Positions 13,017 through 21,754 of a DNA stretch of 22,498 nucleotides are shown piece by piece. The notes below the pieces were generated by a model that saw nothing but the letters and a program-made list of their open reading frames with translations, was not told the origin of the DNA and ran no database searches. This DNA comes from Candidatus Saliniplasma halalkaliphilum. Lineage in GTDB: Archaea > Thermoplasmatota > Thermoplasmata > Halarchaeoplasmatales > Halarchaeoplasmataceae. Each line of letters begins with the position of its first letter. Within the stretch, counting starts at the first letter, position 1. The stretch lies in NCBI GenBank assembly GCA_019594235.1, contig JAFDTG010000010.1, positions 1-22,498 on the forward strand, given 5' to 3'. The position numbers and the translations under genes were made by a program.

Positions 13017-13508
13017 ATGGGACATAAAGAGCATAAAAGAGCAGCTCCAGATGATATTCGATGTAAAGTTATCACCGTCAGCGATACAAGGGATAAAGAG
13101 ACTGACGAATCCGGGAAACTTATACGAAAACTTTTAGAAGAACATGGTCACGGGGTCTGTTCATATTCGATAATACCCGATGAGATGAACATGATAAAAG
13201 AAGAACTTGGTACGAAAGATGCCGATGCGTACATAATAAACGGTGGAACGGGGATAAGCAGTAGAGATGTTACCCCGGATGCTGTAAAGGACATCGTTGA
13301 CAAGATCTTACCTGGATTTGGAGAAATGTTCCGAAGTTTAAGCTATGAAGAGATAGGTTCTGCAGCCTATCTGAGCAGAGCTATCGCAGGTGTGAATGAT
13401 AAACAGGTGGTTTTTGCTCTACCCGGATCTAAAGCTGCAGTTGAACTTGGTATGGAGAAATTGATACTTCCTGAACTCGGTCATCTGGTTTACGAGGTGA
13501 ATAAGTGA
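13017..13508 (+). CDS. moaB: MoaB/MogA-type molybdopterin adenylyltransferase
   Basis: 163 residues from the ATG at 13017, four bases after moaC; a GTG at 13005 would overlap moaC, but relatives start like MGHKEHKRAAP. The MPT-binding fold shows VITVSDTRDKETDESGKLI, the loop INGGTGISSRDVTPDAV and ALPGSKAAVELGMEKLILPELGH. In archaea this protein takes the place of MogA, adding AMP to molybdopterin before metal insertion. It overlaps moeA at TGATG (13506-13510). Confidence 0.93.
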   Translation: MGHKEHKRAAPDDIRCKVITVSDTRDKETDESGKLIRKLLEEHGHGVCSYSIIPDEMNMIKEELGTKDADAYIINGGTGISSRDVTPDAVKDIVDKILPGFGEMFRSLSYEEIGSAAYLSRAIAGVNDKQVVFALPGSKAAVELGMEKLILPELGHLVYEVNK

Positions 13509-14728
13509 TGGGTGAACAGCGTCCCTTCGGTGAATTGATCACTTATAAAGATGCCCTGAACACAGTGATGGAGATAACACCTTTGATGGATGAAACAGAG
13601 TACGTCTCTCTCAGTGATTCCGTTGGTAGGGTACTAGCCGAGGATGTCAAAAGCGATATCTCAGTGCCCCCTTTCGCTCGTGCGGCTATGGATGGTTTTG
13701 CCGTAAAAGCTGACGATACCTATGGTGCAGGTAAATTCGATCCCAATAATTTAGAAGTTGTCGGGAACATCCATGCAGGTGAAAGTCCTGATCTCGAGAT
13801 TGAAAAGGGTAAATGTACTCAGATCGCCACCGGTGCTCCCATGCCTGAAGGAGCCGATGCGGTTGTGAAGGTCGAAAATACGGAGATCGATGATGAATGG
13901 ATGGTGCAGATATACGAACCGGTACATCCGGGACAGAACGTATCGCCAAGGGGAGAAGATATCGAAGAGGGCGAAGTCGTTTTGAAAAAAGATGAGTTCC
14001 TTACATCTGCTAAGATCGGTGCTTTAGCTGCCATGGGCAAAGAAAAGGTCAAGGTATATCGTAAACCACGTATATGCATTATACCGACCGGCGACGAGGT
14101 GGTTCCGTCCGGTGATGAATTGAAACCGGGCCAGATATACGATGTCAACTCTTACACATTGACCAGCATGATACTCCAGAACGGCGGAGAACCGACGAAA
14201 GCTGACATAGTCCATGACACAATCGAAGGACTCAAGGAAGAGATTAAGAAAAAGGCTGGATCCTTCGACATGGTTCTATTTTCAGGTGGAAGTTCAGTGG
14301 GAGATAAAGACTTGGTAGTGGATGCTATAAGGTCTATAGGTGAAGTGATATTCCACGGAGTCAAATTGAAACCCGGTAAGCCGACCCTTTTCGGACGTGT
14401 AGATGGAACTTTAGTAATCGGTATGCCAGGTTATCCAACGTCCTGTTTAAATACCGCTCAACAGCTCATAAGACCTGCTATCAGAAAGATGGCTAGACTA
14501 CCTCCACCGGCAGAACGAACAAAGGAAGCTATCTTGGCCAAAAGGATAGTTTCTTCATTGGGTAGACAACAGTACATGACCGTTAAGCTGGACGGAGATA
14601 AAGCCCATCCCGTTTACAAACAGTCCGGAGCCATAACGAGTATGGCACAGGCCGACGGATATTTCGAGATACCTGAAAATGTGGAATTAGTGGATAAGGG
14701 CCAGAAGATAACGGTCACATTTTTTTAA
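13508..14728 (+). CDS. moeA: Molybdopterin molybdenumtransferase MoeA
   Basis: 406 residues from the ATG at 13508, overlapping the moaB stop by one base. MoeA inserts molybdate (or tungstate) into adenylated molybdopterin. Seen in order: PPFARAAMDGFAV (54-66, D62 equals the essential Asp of E. coli MoeA), ATGAPMPEGADAVV (107-120), the MPT-binding fold with IPTGDEVVPSGDELKPGQIYDVNSY (192-216), FSGGSSVGDKD (258-268, with the second key Asp D266), KPGKPTLFG, GMPGYPTSCL and the C-terminal domain IV from about 335. No fused periplasmic-binding-type domain. Last gene of the operon. Confidence 0.96.
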   Translation: MGEQRPFGELITYKDALNTVMEITPLMDETEYVSLSDSVGRVLAEDVKSDISVPPFARAAMDGFAVKADDTYGAGKFDPNNLEVVGNIHAGESPDLEIEKGKCTQIATGAPMPEGADAVVKVENTEIDDEWMVQIYEPVHPGQNVSPRGEDIEEGEVVLKKDEFLTSAKIGALAAMGKEKVKVYRKPRICIIPTGDEVVPSGDELKPGQIYDVNSYTLTSMILQNGGEPTKADIVHDTIEGLKEEIKKKAGSFDMVLFSGGSSVGDKDLVVDAIRSIGEVIFHGVKLKPGKPTLFGRVDGTLVIGMPGYPTSCLNTAQQLIRPAIRKMARLPPPAERTKEAILAKRIVSSLGRQQYMTVKLDGDKAHPVYKQSGAITSMAQADGYFEIPENVELVDKGQKITVTFF

Positions 14729-14815
14729 ATCCGTTCAAGAAGTGTGATAAATGTCACGGAATCAGAGATTTTGCTTATTTTTTCACTCCAATCGCTCCGC
14801 TCATGTAGTAAAAAG

Positions 14816-14900
14816 TGCGGGGGGAGGGATTTGAACCCTCGGATGCCTGTGCAACAAGGTCCTAAGCCTTGCCCCTTTGGCCATGCTCGGGTACCCCCGC
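14816..14900 (-). tRNA. tRNA-Leu (anticodon TAG)
   Basis: 85 bases. Acceptor stem GCGGGGG/CCCCCGC with discriminator A. D arm CCC...GGG. Anticodon stem CAAGG/CCTTG around loop CTTAGGA gives anticodon TAG, reading CTA and CTG. The long variable arm (14 bases, TGC/GCA stem) is typical of Leu. T arm GAGGG TTCAAAT CCCTC. CCA is not encoded and there is no intron. The minus strand just after it reads CTTTTTAC, a likely stop signal for transcription. Confidence 0.96.
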
Positions 14901-14988
14901 AGTGTGATAAAATCATCAGAAATTACACCCTTCTCTGACGTTGTAATCTCAGAATTATCTTGGTAATAAAACTTTGGGAATCTAACTA

Positions 14989-15762
14989 TCAGCAGAGGCG
15001 AACTTTCCTACCGCTTTTGTCCCTTTCGAACTTTCCAAATTCTTTCATTTTCTTCAGTTCATCATCGTAAAAGACCGGTCCGTCTCTGCATACCTGGTAT
15101 CCGTTTATAGAGCAGGAATCGCATAGACCCATACCACATTTCATGTACCTTTCCAAGGATGCCTGGACTGGAACATTTTTTTTGGCAGCGATATCCGCTG
15201 TCCTCTGCATCATAGGTTCCGGTCCACAAGTGATAACACAATCGATATCGTGCAGCATCTCTTCAATGATCTCGGTTACGAATCCTTCGTGTCCCTTGGT
15301 GCCGTCGTCTGTTGCCACGTGTAAATGAGTCAAATCGGACAGTTCATCTTCGAAGAGAAGCTCCTCCTTGGTTTCAGCGCCTAGGGCACATTTTACGTTT
15401 TTACTCTTAGAAACCAGATCCACTATCGATGGTCTTATAGACGCACCTCCTATTCCACCTACGACCGCTAACACATTATCGGACACCAAGGAATACCCTC
15501 TCCCGAATGGCCCACGTATACCGAGTTTGTCACCTTCTTCAAACTCGTGAAGTGCTTCCGTCGCACTACCTACATTTCGAACCGTGATCCCTTGCACTTC
15601 TTCCTGATGTGATAAACTCATGGGAACTTCATCCACCCCAGGGATCCAGACCATAACGAATTGACCTGGATCGATCTCTTTATCCCATTCGAAAAATAGT
15701 GATTTGATGCTCGGAGTCTGAGTTTTAATCTCGTTTATAGTTACGATATCTATCTTGCTCAT
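14989..15762 (-). CDS. pyrK: Dihydroorotate dehydrogenase electron-transfer subunit (PyrK-like)
   Basis: 257 residues from the ATG at 15762, chosen because a TATA-like box lies 26 bases upstream; an ATG at 15777 is in frame. Ferredoxin-reductase fold: FAD domain with DPGQFVMVWIPGVDEVPMSL (31-50), NAD(P)-binding part with LAVVGGIGGASIRP (98-111) and CVITCGPEPMM, and a C-terminal [2Fe-2S] site C209, C214, C217, C225 (KCGMGLCDSC...VC). In the PyrDI-B type enzyme this subunit passes electrons from orotate formation to NAD+. No pyrD is in the window, so a role with another oxidoreductase cannot be excluded. Confidence 0.88.
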   Translation of the reverse strand: MSKIDIVTINEIKTQTPSIKSLFFEWDKEIDPGQFVMVWIPGVDEVPMSLSHQEEVQGITVRNVGSATEALHEFEEGDKLGIRGPFGRGYSLVSDNVLAVVGGIGGASIRPSIVDLVSKSKNVKCALGAETKEELLFEDELSDLTHLHVATDDGTKGHEGFVTEIIEEMLHDIDCVITCGPEPMMQRTADIAAKKNVPVQASLERYMKCGMGLCDSCSINGYQVCRDGPVFYDDELKKMKEFGKFERDKSGRKVRLC

Positions 15763-15783
15763 CGGATAGGGTATCATCTAAAA

Positions 15784-15848
15784 ATTTAATAGTTTTTCGT
15801 ACACATTTTACGAAAACTCTTCGTCCCTAAAGCGGAGGATTTATTTAT
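15784..15848. promoter_or_regulatory. Divergent promoter pair with an inverted repeat (pyrK / cyclophilin)
   Basis: For the minus-strand pyrK, TATTAAAT (15784-15791 on plus as ATTTAATA) is centred 26 bases before its ATG at 15762. For the plus-strand cyclophilin gene, TTATTTAT (15841-15848) is centred about 24 bases before 15869. Between them AGTTTTTCGTA (15791-15801) and TACGAAAACT (15809-15818) form an inverted repeat with one extra T. It adjoins the pyrK TATA box, where a repressor or activator would act. Confidence 0.45.
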
Positions 15849-15868
15849 TCTCGATGATTCACCAAATC

Positions 15869-16375
15869 ATGTCCGATAAAAAGCCTAAAGCGGTTATCGA
15901 AACTAACCGAGGGAAGATAAAGTTAGAATTGTTCAAAGAAGATGCCCCTAAAACGGTAGAGAATTTTATAAAATATACGGAAGACGGATTTTACGATGGC
16001 CTGATTTTTCACAGAGTGATAAAAGATTTTATGATACAGGGCGGAGGTTTAAAACCTAATTTGGATGTTAAAGAACCCCCCTACTCATCTGTTATGAACG
16101 AGGCCAAGAAGAGCGGTCACTTGAACAAAAGAGGAACCATATCCATGGCTAGAACTTCTGATCCACATTCTGCTACAAGTCAGTTCTTCATCAACACTAG
16201 TGATAATCGAGGATTAGATTGGGATAAGAACCCGCACGGTTACTGTGTTTTTGGAAAAGTCGTAGAAGGGATGGGTGTCGTTGATGAGATAGAATCAGTC
16301 GACACAACATCTATGGATGGTAGAGATGATGTTCCTTCCACTAAAATGATTATCAAAAACGTTACAATCGAGTGA
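15869..16375 (+). CDS. Cyclophilin-type peptidyl-prolyl isomerase
   Basis: 168 residues from the ATG at 15869; an ATG at 15854 is in frame but too close to the TATA box. Speeds cis-trans isomerisation of Xaa-Pro bonds during protein folding in the cytoplasm (no signal peptide). Active-site residues are visible in FHRVIKDFMIQGGG (R49, F54, Q57) and SQFFINT (Q105, F106). The Trp of human cyclophilin A (cyclosporin contact) appears as Tyr (HGYCVFG), as in many microbial PpiB-like forms. It stands between pyrK and the NAD operon with its own promoter. Confidence 0.95.
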   Translation: MSDKKPKAVIETNRGKIKLELFKEDAPKTVENFIKYTEDGFYDGLIFHRVIKDFMIQGGGLKPNLDVKEPPYSSVMNEAKKSGHLNKRGTISMARTSDPHSATSQFFINTSDNRGLDWDKNPHGYCVFGKVVEGMGVVDEIESVDTTSMDGRDDVPSTKMIIKNVTIE

Positions 16376-16401
16376 ACTTGTTACAATAAAAAGGTAAACA
16401 C

Positions 16402-16409
16402 TTATAATA
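16402..16409 (+). promoter_or_regulatory. TATA-like box of the nadABC operon
   Basis: TTATAATA is centred 25 bases before the nadA ATG at 16430. With no Shine-Dalgarno before the ATG, a leaderless mRNA is likely. Confidence 0.5.
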
Positions 16410-16429
16410 AAGCTCTATATGGGAAATCT

Positions 16430-17341
16430 ATGTCCCTGATTGATAGCATCAAGGAGTTGAAAGAGGAAAATGATGCGGTCATCGTCGCACATAATTATCA
16501 GATCGGAGAGATCCAGGATATCGCTGATTTTGTAGGAGATTCATTTGGGTTAGCTAAAAAAGTTGCAGAACTCGATGTTACAAACGTCATCTTTTGCGGA
16601 GTAGAGTTCATGGTGGAATCGGCAGTTATACTTAACCCACATAAGAATATCATACATCCGGAACTTAAAGCGGGCTGTCCCATGGCGGAGATGGTGGATA
16701 CAGATGACCTTTTACAGTACAAACAAAAGCATCCAAACACCGCTGTGGTTTCATACGTCAATACCAAGGCGGAAACAAAGGCGGAATCCGATATCTGCTG
16801 TACATCTTCCAACGCCGTGAAAGTTGTTGAAAGTGTATCTAACTCAAGGGTTCTTTTCGTTCCAGATAAGAATCTCGGTAATTACATAACGAGGTTCGTC
16901 AAAGACAAAGAAGTCGATATATGGGATGGATTCTGCGGTACTCACGATAAGATCACTCCAGATGATGTGCAGGAATTGGTTGACAGATACCCTGATGCCG
17001 AGATAGTGGTACATCCTGAGTGTAAACCGGAGGTCGTGGATATGGCGGATCATACTGAGTCTACGGCAGGGATATTGAGACGGGCCCACGAGTCAGATAA
17101 AGACCACATGATAATCGGGACTGAAAAAGAGATGGGGCATAGATTGAAGAAAGAAGTATCGGATAAGGAATATCACTTCCCGGGCAACCCCACCTGTCAA
17201 AACATGAAGAAGATAACTTTAGAAAAAGTTCTCAAATCCCTTGAAAACTTGGAACCTGTCTTGACTGTTGATGAGGAAATAGCACGTAGAGCTAGGAAAC
17301 CTCTAGAACGTATGGTCCAGATAGGAAGAGGAAGTGAATGA
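16430..17341 (+). CDS. nadA: Quinolinate synthase A NadA
   Basis: 303 residues. Condenses iminoaspartate (from NadB) with dihydroxyacetone phosphate to quinolinate using a [4Fe-4S] cluster. The three cluster cysteines are C83 (KAGCPMAEM), C169 (GFCGTH) and C256 (GNPTCQNM), nearly the same positions as in the Pyrococcus enzyme. Other marks: AHNYQIGEIQDIADFVGDS (20-38), CGVEFMVESA (56-65), YVNTKAETKAESDICCTSSNA (109-129) and HPECKPEVVDMADHTEST (195-212). The stop overlaps the nadB start (ATGA at 17338), so the two are co-translated. Confidence 0.97.
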   Translation: MSLIDSIKELKEENDAVIVAHNYQIGEIQDIADFVGDSFGLAKKVAELDVTNVIFCGVEFMVESAVILNPHKNIIHPELKAGCPMAEMVDTDDLLQYKQKHPNTAVVSYVNTKAETKAESDICCTSSNAVKVVESVSNSRVLFVPDKNLGNYITRFVKDKEVDIWDGFCGTHDKITPDDVQELVDRYPDAEIVVHPECKPEVVDMADHTESTAGILRRAHESDKDHMIIGTEKEMGHRLKKEVSDKEYHFPGNPTCQNMKKITLEKVLKSLENLEPVLTVDEEIARRARKPLERMVQIGRGSE

Positions 17342-18924
17342 TATCGAATACCCATGAATGTATCAAAACTGATTTTATCGTCGTAGGGAGCGGCATCGCC
17401 GGCCTTTACACTGCTTTGAACCTCAGCAAATTGGGCGATGTAAAGGTGATCACGAAAGATGAAGTTCAAGAAAGTAGTACACAGTATGCTCAAGGTGGCA
17501 TCGCCGCTGTTCTAGATAAGGGCGATTCATGGGAACTCCATATGGAAGATACTCTAGAAGCTGGGGACGATTTCTGTGATAAAGAAGCTGTTAAAGTTTT
17601 AGTAAAGGAAGGTCCGGATAGGGTTAACGAACTCATCAGGTTGGGTACTCGATTCGATTTTATCGAAGGTGAATTGGATCTAGCTAGGGAGGGAGCACAC
17701 AGCAGAAGAAGAGTACTTCACGCAAGGGGAGATGCTACAGGTGAAGAGATCAGGGAATCCCTTACAGAGGTAGTCAGGGATAATGAGAATATCGAATTAA
17801 ATGAGAGAACCTTTCTCATAGATTTTGAAGTAAAGAATAACAAATTCGCTGGAGCCCTATGTTGGGATCACGATAAAAAAACCCTAGTATTTTACCACGC
17901 ATCCTATGGGATCTTGGCAAGTGGGGGTTGCGGCGTAGTTTATAAAAATACTACAAATCCCTCGGTCACAACCGGTGATGGAGTCGCAGTTGCTTATAGG
18001 GCCGGTGCAGATATCACAGATATGGAGTTTATCCAGTTCCATCCTACAGCGTTATACGATCCAGATGGAGTTTCGTTCCTGATATCTGAAACCGTTAGAG
18101 GTGAAGGTGGAATCTTACGGAACGAAAAAGGCGATAGGTTCATGAAAAAGTATCATCGAGATGCTGAACTGGCTACCAGGGACGTAGTTGCCAGGGCGAT
18201 AATCGAAGAGGCTAATAAATTCGATAAAGAGCATGTGTGGTTGGATGTGACTCACTTAGACGAGAAGTATATCCGTGGTAGATTTCCCAAGATTTATCGT
18301 ACTTTGAAAGAAGGAGGGATAGATATGAAAGAAGACTGGATACCGGTAATACCTTCAGCACATTACATGATAGGCGGGGTTAAAACCGACCTTCATGGAG
18401 CCACTTCTGTAGAAAACTTGTTCGCATGTGGGGAAGTAGCTTGTACCGGAGTTCATGGGGCTAATCGGTTAGCCAGCAATTCTTTACTTGAAGGGATCGT
18501 TTTCGGGCATAGAATATTTGATAAGATCAGTCAGAACGGGTTCGAAAGCAAGCCAAAAAGATCCGATGAAATCAACATCCCAGAGTTTGAAGATACTCAA
18601 GTCGATTTTAAAGAACTTAGGAACGAATTGAGGGATAAAATGATCCGTAATGCCGGTATAGTACGAAAAAAAGATACACTCATGGGACTGATCTCTTGGC
18701 TTGAAGATAAGATAGAACTCGTAGAGAATATCAAATTATCGGATCTAGATTCCCAGGAAGTTAAAAATATGCTCAGAGTCGGAATGTTAATATCTCGTTC
18801 CGCTTTATTGAGAAAAGAAAGTAGGGGAGCACATTATCGGATCGATTATCCCAAAACTAAAGAGGGTTGGAAGGATAGACATGTCATATTCAATAAAGAT
18901 GATCCAAAGGGGTATGTAAAATGA
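17338..18924 (+). CDS. nadB: L-aspartate oxidase NadB
   Basis: 528 residues. A flavoenzyme of the succinate dehydrogenase/fumarate reductase family that oxidises aspartate to iminoaspartate for NadA. FAD-binding GSGIAGLYTALNL (17-29). Then STQYAQGGIAAVL, HSRRRVLHARGDATGEEI, FIQFHPTALYDP, ETVRGEGGILRNEKGDRFM (substrate Arg region), HYMIGGVKTDLHG and GANRLASNSLLEGIVFG, followed by the helical C-terminal domain. The STQYAQGGIAA start and EAGDDFCD segment separate NadB from SdhA. Overlaps nadA and nadC by four bases each. Confidence 0.96.
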   Translation: MISNTHECIKTDFIVVGSGIAGLYTALNLSKLGDVKVITKDEVQESSTQYAQGGIAAVLDKGDSWELHMEDTLEAGDDFCDKEAVKVLVKEGPDRVNELIRLGTRFDFIEGELDLAREGAHSRRRVLHARGDATGEEIRESLTEVVRDNENIELNERTFLIDFEVKNNKFAGALCWDHDKKTLVFYHASYGILASGGCGVVYKNTTNPSVTTGDGVAVAYRAGADITDMEFIQFHPTALYDPDGVSFLISETVRGEGGILRNEKGDRFMKKYHRDAELATRDVVARAIIEEANKFDKEHVWLDVTHLDEKYIRGRFPKIYRTLKEGGIDMKEDWIPVIPSAHYMIGGVKTDLHGATSVENLFACGEVACTGVHGANRLASNSLLEGIVFGHRIFDKISQNGFESKPKRSDEINIPEFEDTQVDFKELRNELRDKMIRNAGIVRKKDTLMGLISWLEDKIELVENIKLSDLDSQEVKNMLRVGMLISRSALLRKESRGAHYRIDYPKTKEGWKDRHVIFNKDDPKGYVK

Positions 18925-19751
18925 ATGAAGAAATCGTCAGGAAGATAGTTATCGATGCCATAAAAGAGGATATAGGCACAGGTGACATCACAACAGAGAA
19001 CGTGGTAGATGAAAATGAAAGATCTAAAGCGGTCATCATTTTCAAGGAAAATGGAGTACTAGCTGGTATCCCAGCAATCAAGATGGTTTTTAGTGAAATC
19101 GATGATGATTTAGAGATCACTTTACTGAGAAAAGAGGGAGAAGCAGTCAAAATCGGTGAGAAAGTAGCTGAGATAACTGGTAGAACTAGGTCAATATTGA
19201 TGGGTGAAAGACTGGCCTTAAATTTCCTTCAAAGACTATCTGGAATAGCCACCAACACTAGAAGATACGTCGAGAAGCTGGAGGGAACAGATGCGAAGGT
19301 TGTGGATACCAGAAAAACTACCCCGAACCTACGGATTTTAGAAAAACACGCAGTTAAGGTCGGAGGAGGTACCAACCACCGCATGGGCCTTTATGATGCT
19401 ATTCTTATCAAGGACAATCATATCCGCTCGGCCGGTGGGGTCAAAGAAGCGATCAAGAAAGTTGAAACCGGACACACGGTCAAGATCGAAGTGGAGGTTG
19501 AATCGTTAGATGATATCGAAGAAGCCCTAGAAGCTGGTGCAGATATAATCATGCTGGATAATATGGAATCTAGTGAGATGCAGAAAGCTGTTGAGATTAT
19601 CGGAGGTCGAGCTATCATAGAAGCATCTGGAGGTATAACCCTTGAAAATATCAGGGGAATTGCTGAAATCGGTGTCGATGTTATCTCGGTAGGGGCTTTA
19701 ACTCACCAGATCAGATCTATAGACATATCACTTGATTTAACCGAACAGTAA
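18921..19751 (+). CDS. nadC: Nicotinate-nucleotide pyrophosphorylase (decarboxylating) NadC
   Basis: 276 residues. Converts quinolinate and PRPP to nicotinate mononucleotide and CO2, the last step of the operon's pathway. Family marks: EDIGTGDITTE (16-26), GERLALNFLQRLSGIAT (95-111), VDTRKTTPNLRILEKHAVKVGGGTNHR (128-154, with R131, K132, H153 and R154 in the substrate pocket), ILIKDNH (161-167, K164), VEVESLDDIEEAL, IMLDNM and ASGGITLENI. Its last 15 bases overlap the end of the convergent DUF401 gene. Confidence 0.97.
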   Translation: MNEEIVRKIVIDAIKEDIGTGDITTENVVDENERSKAVIIFKENGVLAGIPAIKMVFSEIDDDLEITLLRKEGEAVKIGEKVAEITGRTRSILMGERLALNFLQRLSGIATNTRRYVEKLEGTDAKVVDTRKTTPNLRILEKHAVKVGGGTNHRMGLYDAILIKDNHIRSAGGVKEAIKKVETGHTVKIEVEVESLDDIEEALEAGADIIMLDNMESSEMQKAVEIIGGRAIIEASGGITLENIRGIAEIGVDVISVGALTHQIRSIDISLDLTEQ

Positions 19752-20933
19752 GAACAGTATCGATGCAACTCCTATAGATATAGCTAACATCGGAACCATC
19801 AATTTCAAGAACTTGTTCATATCTCCATCGAAGTATTCTATTGAGATACTTATGCAGGGATGCACTGGTGTGACAATATAACCTGCAAAGATCGCAACAT
19901 ACATGGCCTGAAATGCCCACAACGAAAAAGAACCCTCTGTTGCTATATAAATTGGAGCTATTATCGAGGCGGGTACCATTATCCTACCAGTTCCAAAACC
20001 TAGTAGAAACCCAATCCCAACTAACAATACAACACCAGGAACAGCTAGCTCACTTATCATACCTTCTATGCCTGATGAATGGAATACGTTGATGAAAAAG
20101 TAAAGCGTGAAAACTAATATCATAAAATTCCATGGCTTCATTTTGAACGCAGCTCTTTTTATTAACGATTTTTTTCCTTTATCTATGAAGTAAATCGCTA
20201 AAATCAGACTGATAGAAACAGCAATCAATACGAAGATATTTTCCAAATGTTCGGAAATACCGACTCCATAACTCAATCCTGCCCAGATCACAGGAGCCGC
20301 AAGGAGTACTGACATGGGTGGGATAAGAGAATGTATATCGATCTCAGAATCATATATCATCTTACCATCTGCTTTTTTAAGCAGGAAAAAATAACCTAAG
20401 ATAATGGTGAATATGAAGAAAGGAGTCTGAAATATTATGATATTGAAAACAGAAAGATTTGCGTGATCAGCGGCAACGATTATCGCATAGGATATGGGAT
20501 ATATGAAATAAATTATATGTCTGAACCAGACATTGATTCCAGTTTTTATGTACCCTGGTAAACCACTTCCAGCCTTGTCTATGACTGGTGCGGAGAAAAG
20601 GGCACCACCCGGGATGGGTAAAAGACCTATGAAAGCCGGAGTCGATCCCAAAAATGGACGTTTCCCGATCCTGAGATTTTCGATGATATCTTCGAGCCCT
20701 CCACTTTCTTGAAGGATGCCACCTATCAGTGGTATTATTCCCAGTGCTAGGATTAAAAATATAGTGTTTGGAGTAGTGATAGTGATATAAAGCTGATTCA
20801 GAATTTCAAGTGGAGTGAGGGTAAAAATCCCGAGTATTATGCTCCCGAAAAATAATGCTAGTGTGAGATGATACTTGGCACCAAGAACGATCACAACCAT
20901 CGCTAACAAGAAACCGAACCAATTGATCGACAT
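19737..20933 (-). CDS. DUF401 family membrane protein (putative permease)
   Basis: 398 residues, about ten hydrophobic segments throughout and few long loops. DUF401 is an archaeal/bacterial family distantly like GntP/citrate-type transporters; no substrate is known. Typical stretches are LALGIIPLIGGILQESGGLEDIIENL (about 62-87), IGLLPIPGGALFSAPVIDKAG (102-122), where the PIPGGALFSAP re-entrant-like segment is strongly conserved in the family, and a matching one near the C-terminus (MVPASIIAPIY, IVTPVHPCI). It lies 50 bases downstream of the methyltransferase on the same strand, so the two may be co-transcribed. Confidence 0.82.
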   Translation of the reverse strand: MSINWFGFLLAMVVIVLGAKYHLTLALFFGSIILGIFTLTPLEILNQLYITITTPNTIFLILALGIIPLIGGILQESGGLEDIIENLRIGKRPFLGSTPAFIGLLPIPGGALFSAPVIDKAGSGLPGYIKTGINVWFRHIIYFIYPISYAIIVAADHANLSVFNIIIFQTPFFIFTIILGYFFLLKKADGKMIYDSEIDIHSLIPPMSVLLAAPVIWAGLSYGVGISEHLENIFVLIAVSISLILAIYFIDKGKKSLIKRAAFKMKPWNFMILVFTLYFFINVFHSSGIEGMISELAVPGVVLLVGIGFLLGFGTGRIMVPASIIAPIYIATEGSFSLWAFQAMYVAIFAGYIVTPVHPCISISIEYFDGDMNKFLKLMVPMLAISIGVASILFLLFG

Positions 20934-20983
20934 TCTGAAACTTGGAGAAAGGTCTCTCTTTTAAATCTTTTCCTGTATTTATC

Positions 20984-21640
20984 TCACTTTATTATTACTC
21001 CCATCACTCCCAACCTGTATTTCGTTTTTTCTTTTGCATCAGCAAAATCAGAGAAGGCGTCGGAGTAATCGATGTTATCCGCCATCAATAAACCTCCATC
21101 CTTCAAGTGCTTCCAAGCTATAGAAAATTCGAACATCATCCCCTCATAAGAGTGATCACTATCGTGTATGAATATATCGATCTCTGAGAGTGTTTCCATC
21201 AATCTAGGAGTTTCGTAGAACGTGTTTCCAAGGATATGTGTCCAATTGGATCTGAATTCGTCTGGGACTACCCACCCGGAATATTTCGTAGACGGTACCA
21301 CAGCACCTGTTCTCCCGTCTGGTTCTTCCCCTGGTTCGATATATTCCGGCATATCAATCGAGTAAAGTTTACCTTTCCCATTCTCAGATAATGCTTTCAA
21401 TATCACAGAGGATGAAAAACCGTTGCAAACACCCGTTTCCACCACAATTTCAGGTTCCTTTTCTCTGATCAACGAGTATAGCTTATTGCCGTTGTCCTCT
21501 CCTAGAATCGCAGGATGGTACTGATCGTCAAGCTTTTTGAACTCATCGTCGATTTTCTTTTTGATTTTTTCTATGAAGTCACAGATATCGTATTCTTTCT
21601 TCAAAGGATAATCTTCAAAATCGTCCCAGAAATCGCTCAT
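20984..21640 (-). CDS. Class I SAM-dependent methyltransferase-like protein
   Basis: 218 residues. The Rossmann-fold motif I is VVETGVCNGFSSSVILKAL (about 70-88). GKLYSIDMPEY follows, with an acidic residue for the SAM ribose. IDIFIHDSDHSYEGMMFEF and LKDGGLLMADNIDYSDAF are the family's later motifs. The HDSDHSYE pattern is that of the Methyltransf_24 group (CmcI/rhamnosyl O-methyltransferase-like). Substrate unknown; the insert PSTKYSGWVVP is not one I recognise. No membrane segment. Upstream partner of the DUF401 gene. Confidence 0.8.
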   Translation of the reverse strand: MSDFWDDFEDYPLKKEYDICDFIEKIKKKIDDEFKKLDDQYHPAILGEDNGNKLYSLIREKEPEIVVETGVCNGFSSSVILKALSENGKGKLYSIDMPEYIEPGEEPDGRTGAVVPSTKYSGWVVPDEFRSNWTHILGNTFYETPRLMETLSEIDIFIHDSDHSYEGMMFEFSIAWKHLKDGGLLMADNIDYSDAFSDFADAKEKTKYRLGVMGVIIK

Positions 21641-21720
21641 ATTTATTCTACCTCTACTACCACATCGATATAACAGGCATATTAAATTTTTGAATAATAT
21701 TGAAAGCAGGGCCGAATCTT

Positions 21721-21730
21721 TTTTATTTTA
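21721..21730 (+). promoter_or_regulatory. TATA-like box of purN
   Basis: TTTTATTTTA is centred about 28 bases before the purN ATG at 21755, fitting a leaderless mRNA. The in-frame upstream start at 21740 would be too close to it. Confidence 0.45.
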
Positions 21731-21754
21731 TCAGTATATTTGCTTTTTGAGAAC

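Noticed and set aside
13686..14364. Several minus-strand frames of 63-109 residues inside moeA
   Set aside because: They are antisense shadows of a well-conserved gene and have no starts or family marks of their own.
14744..14938. Open frames across the tRNA gene on both strands
   Set aside because: They only read through the tRNA-Leu gene and its flanks.
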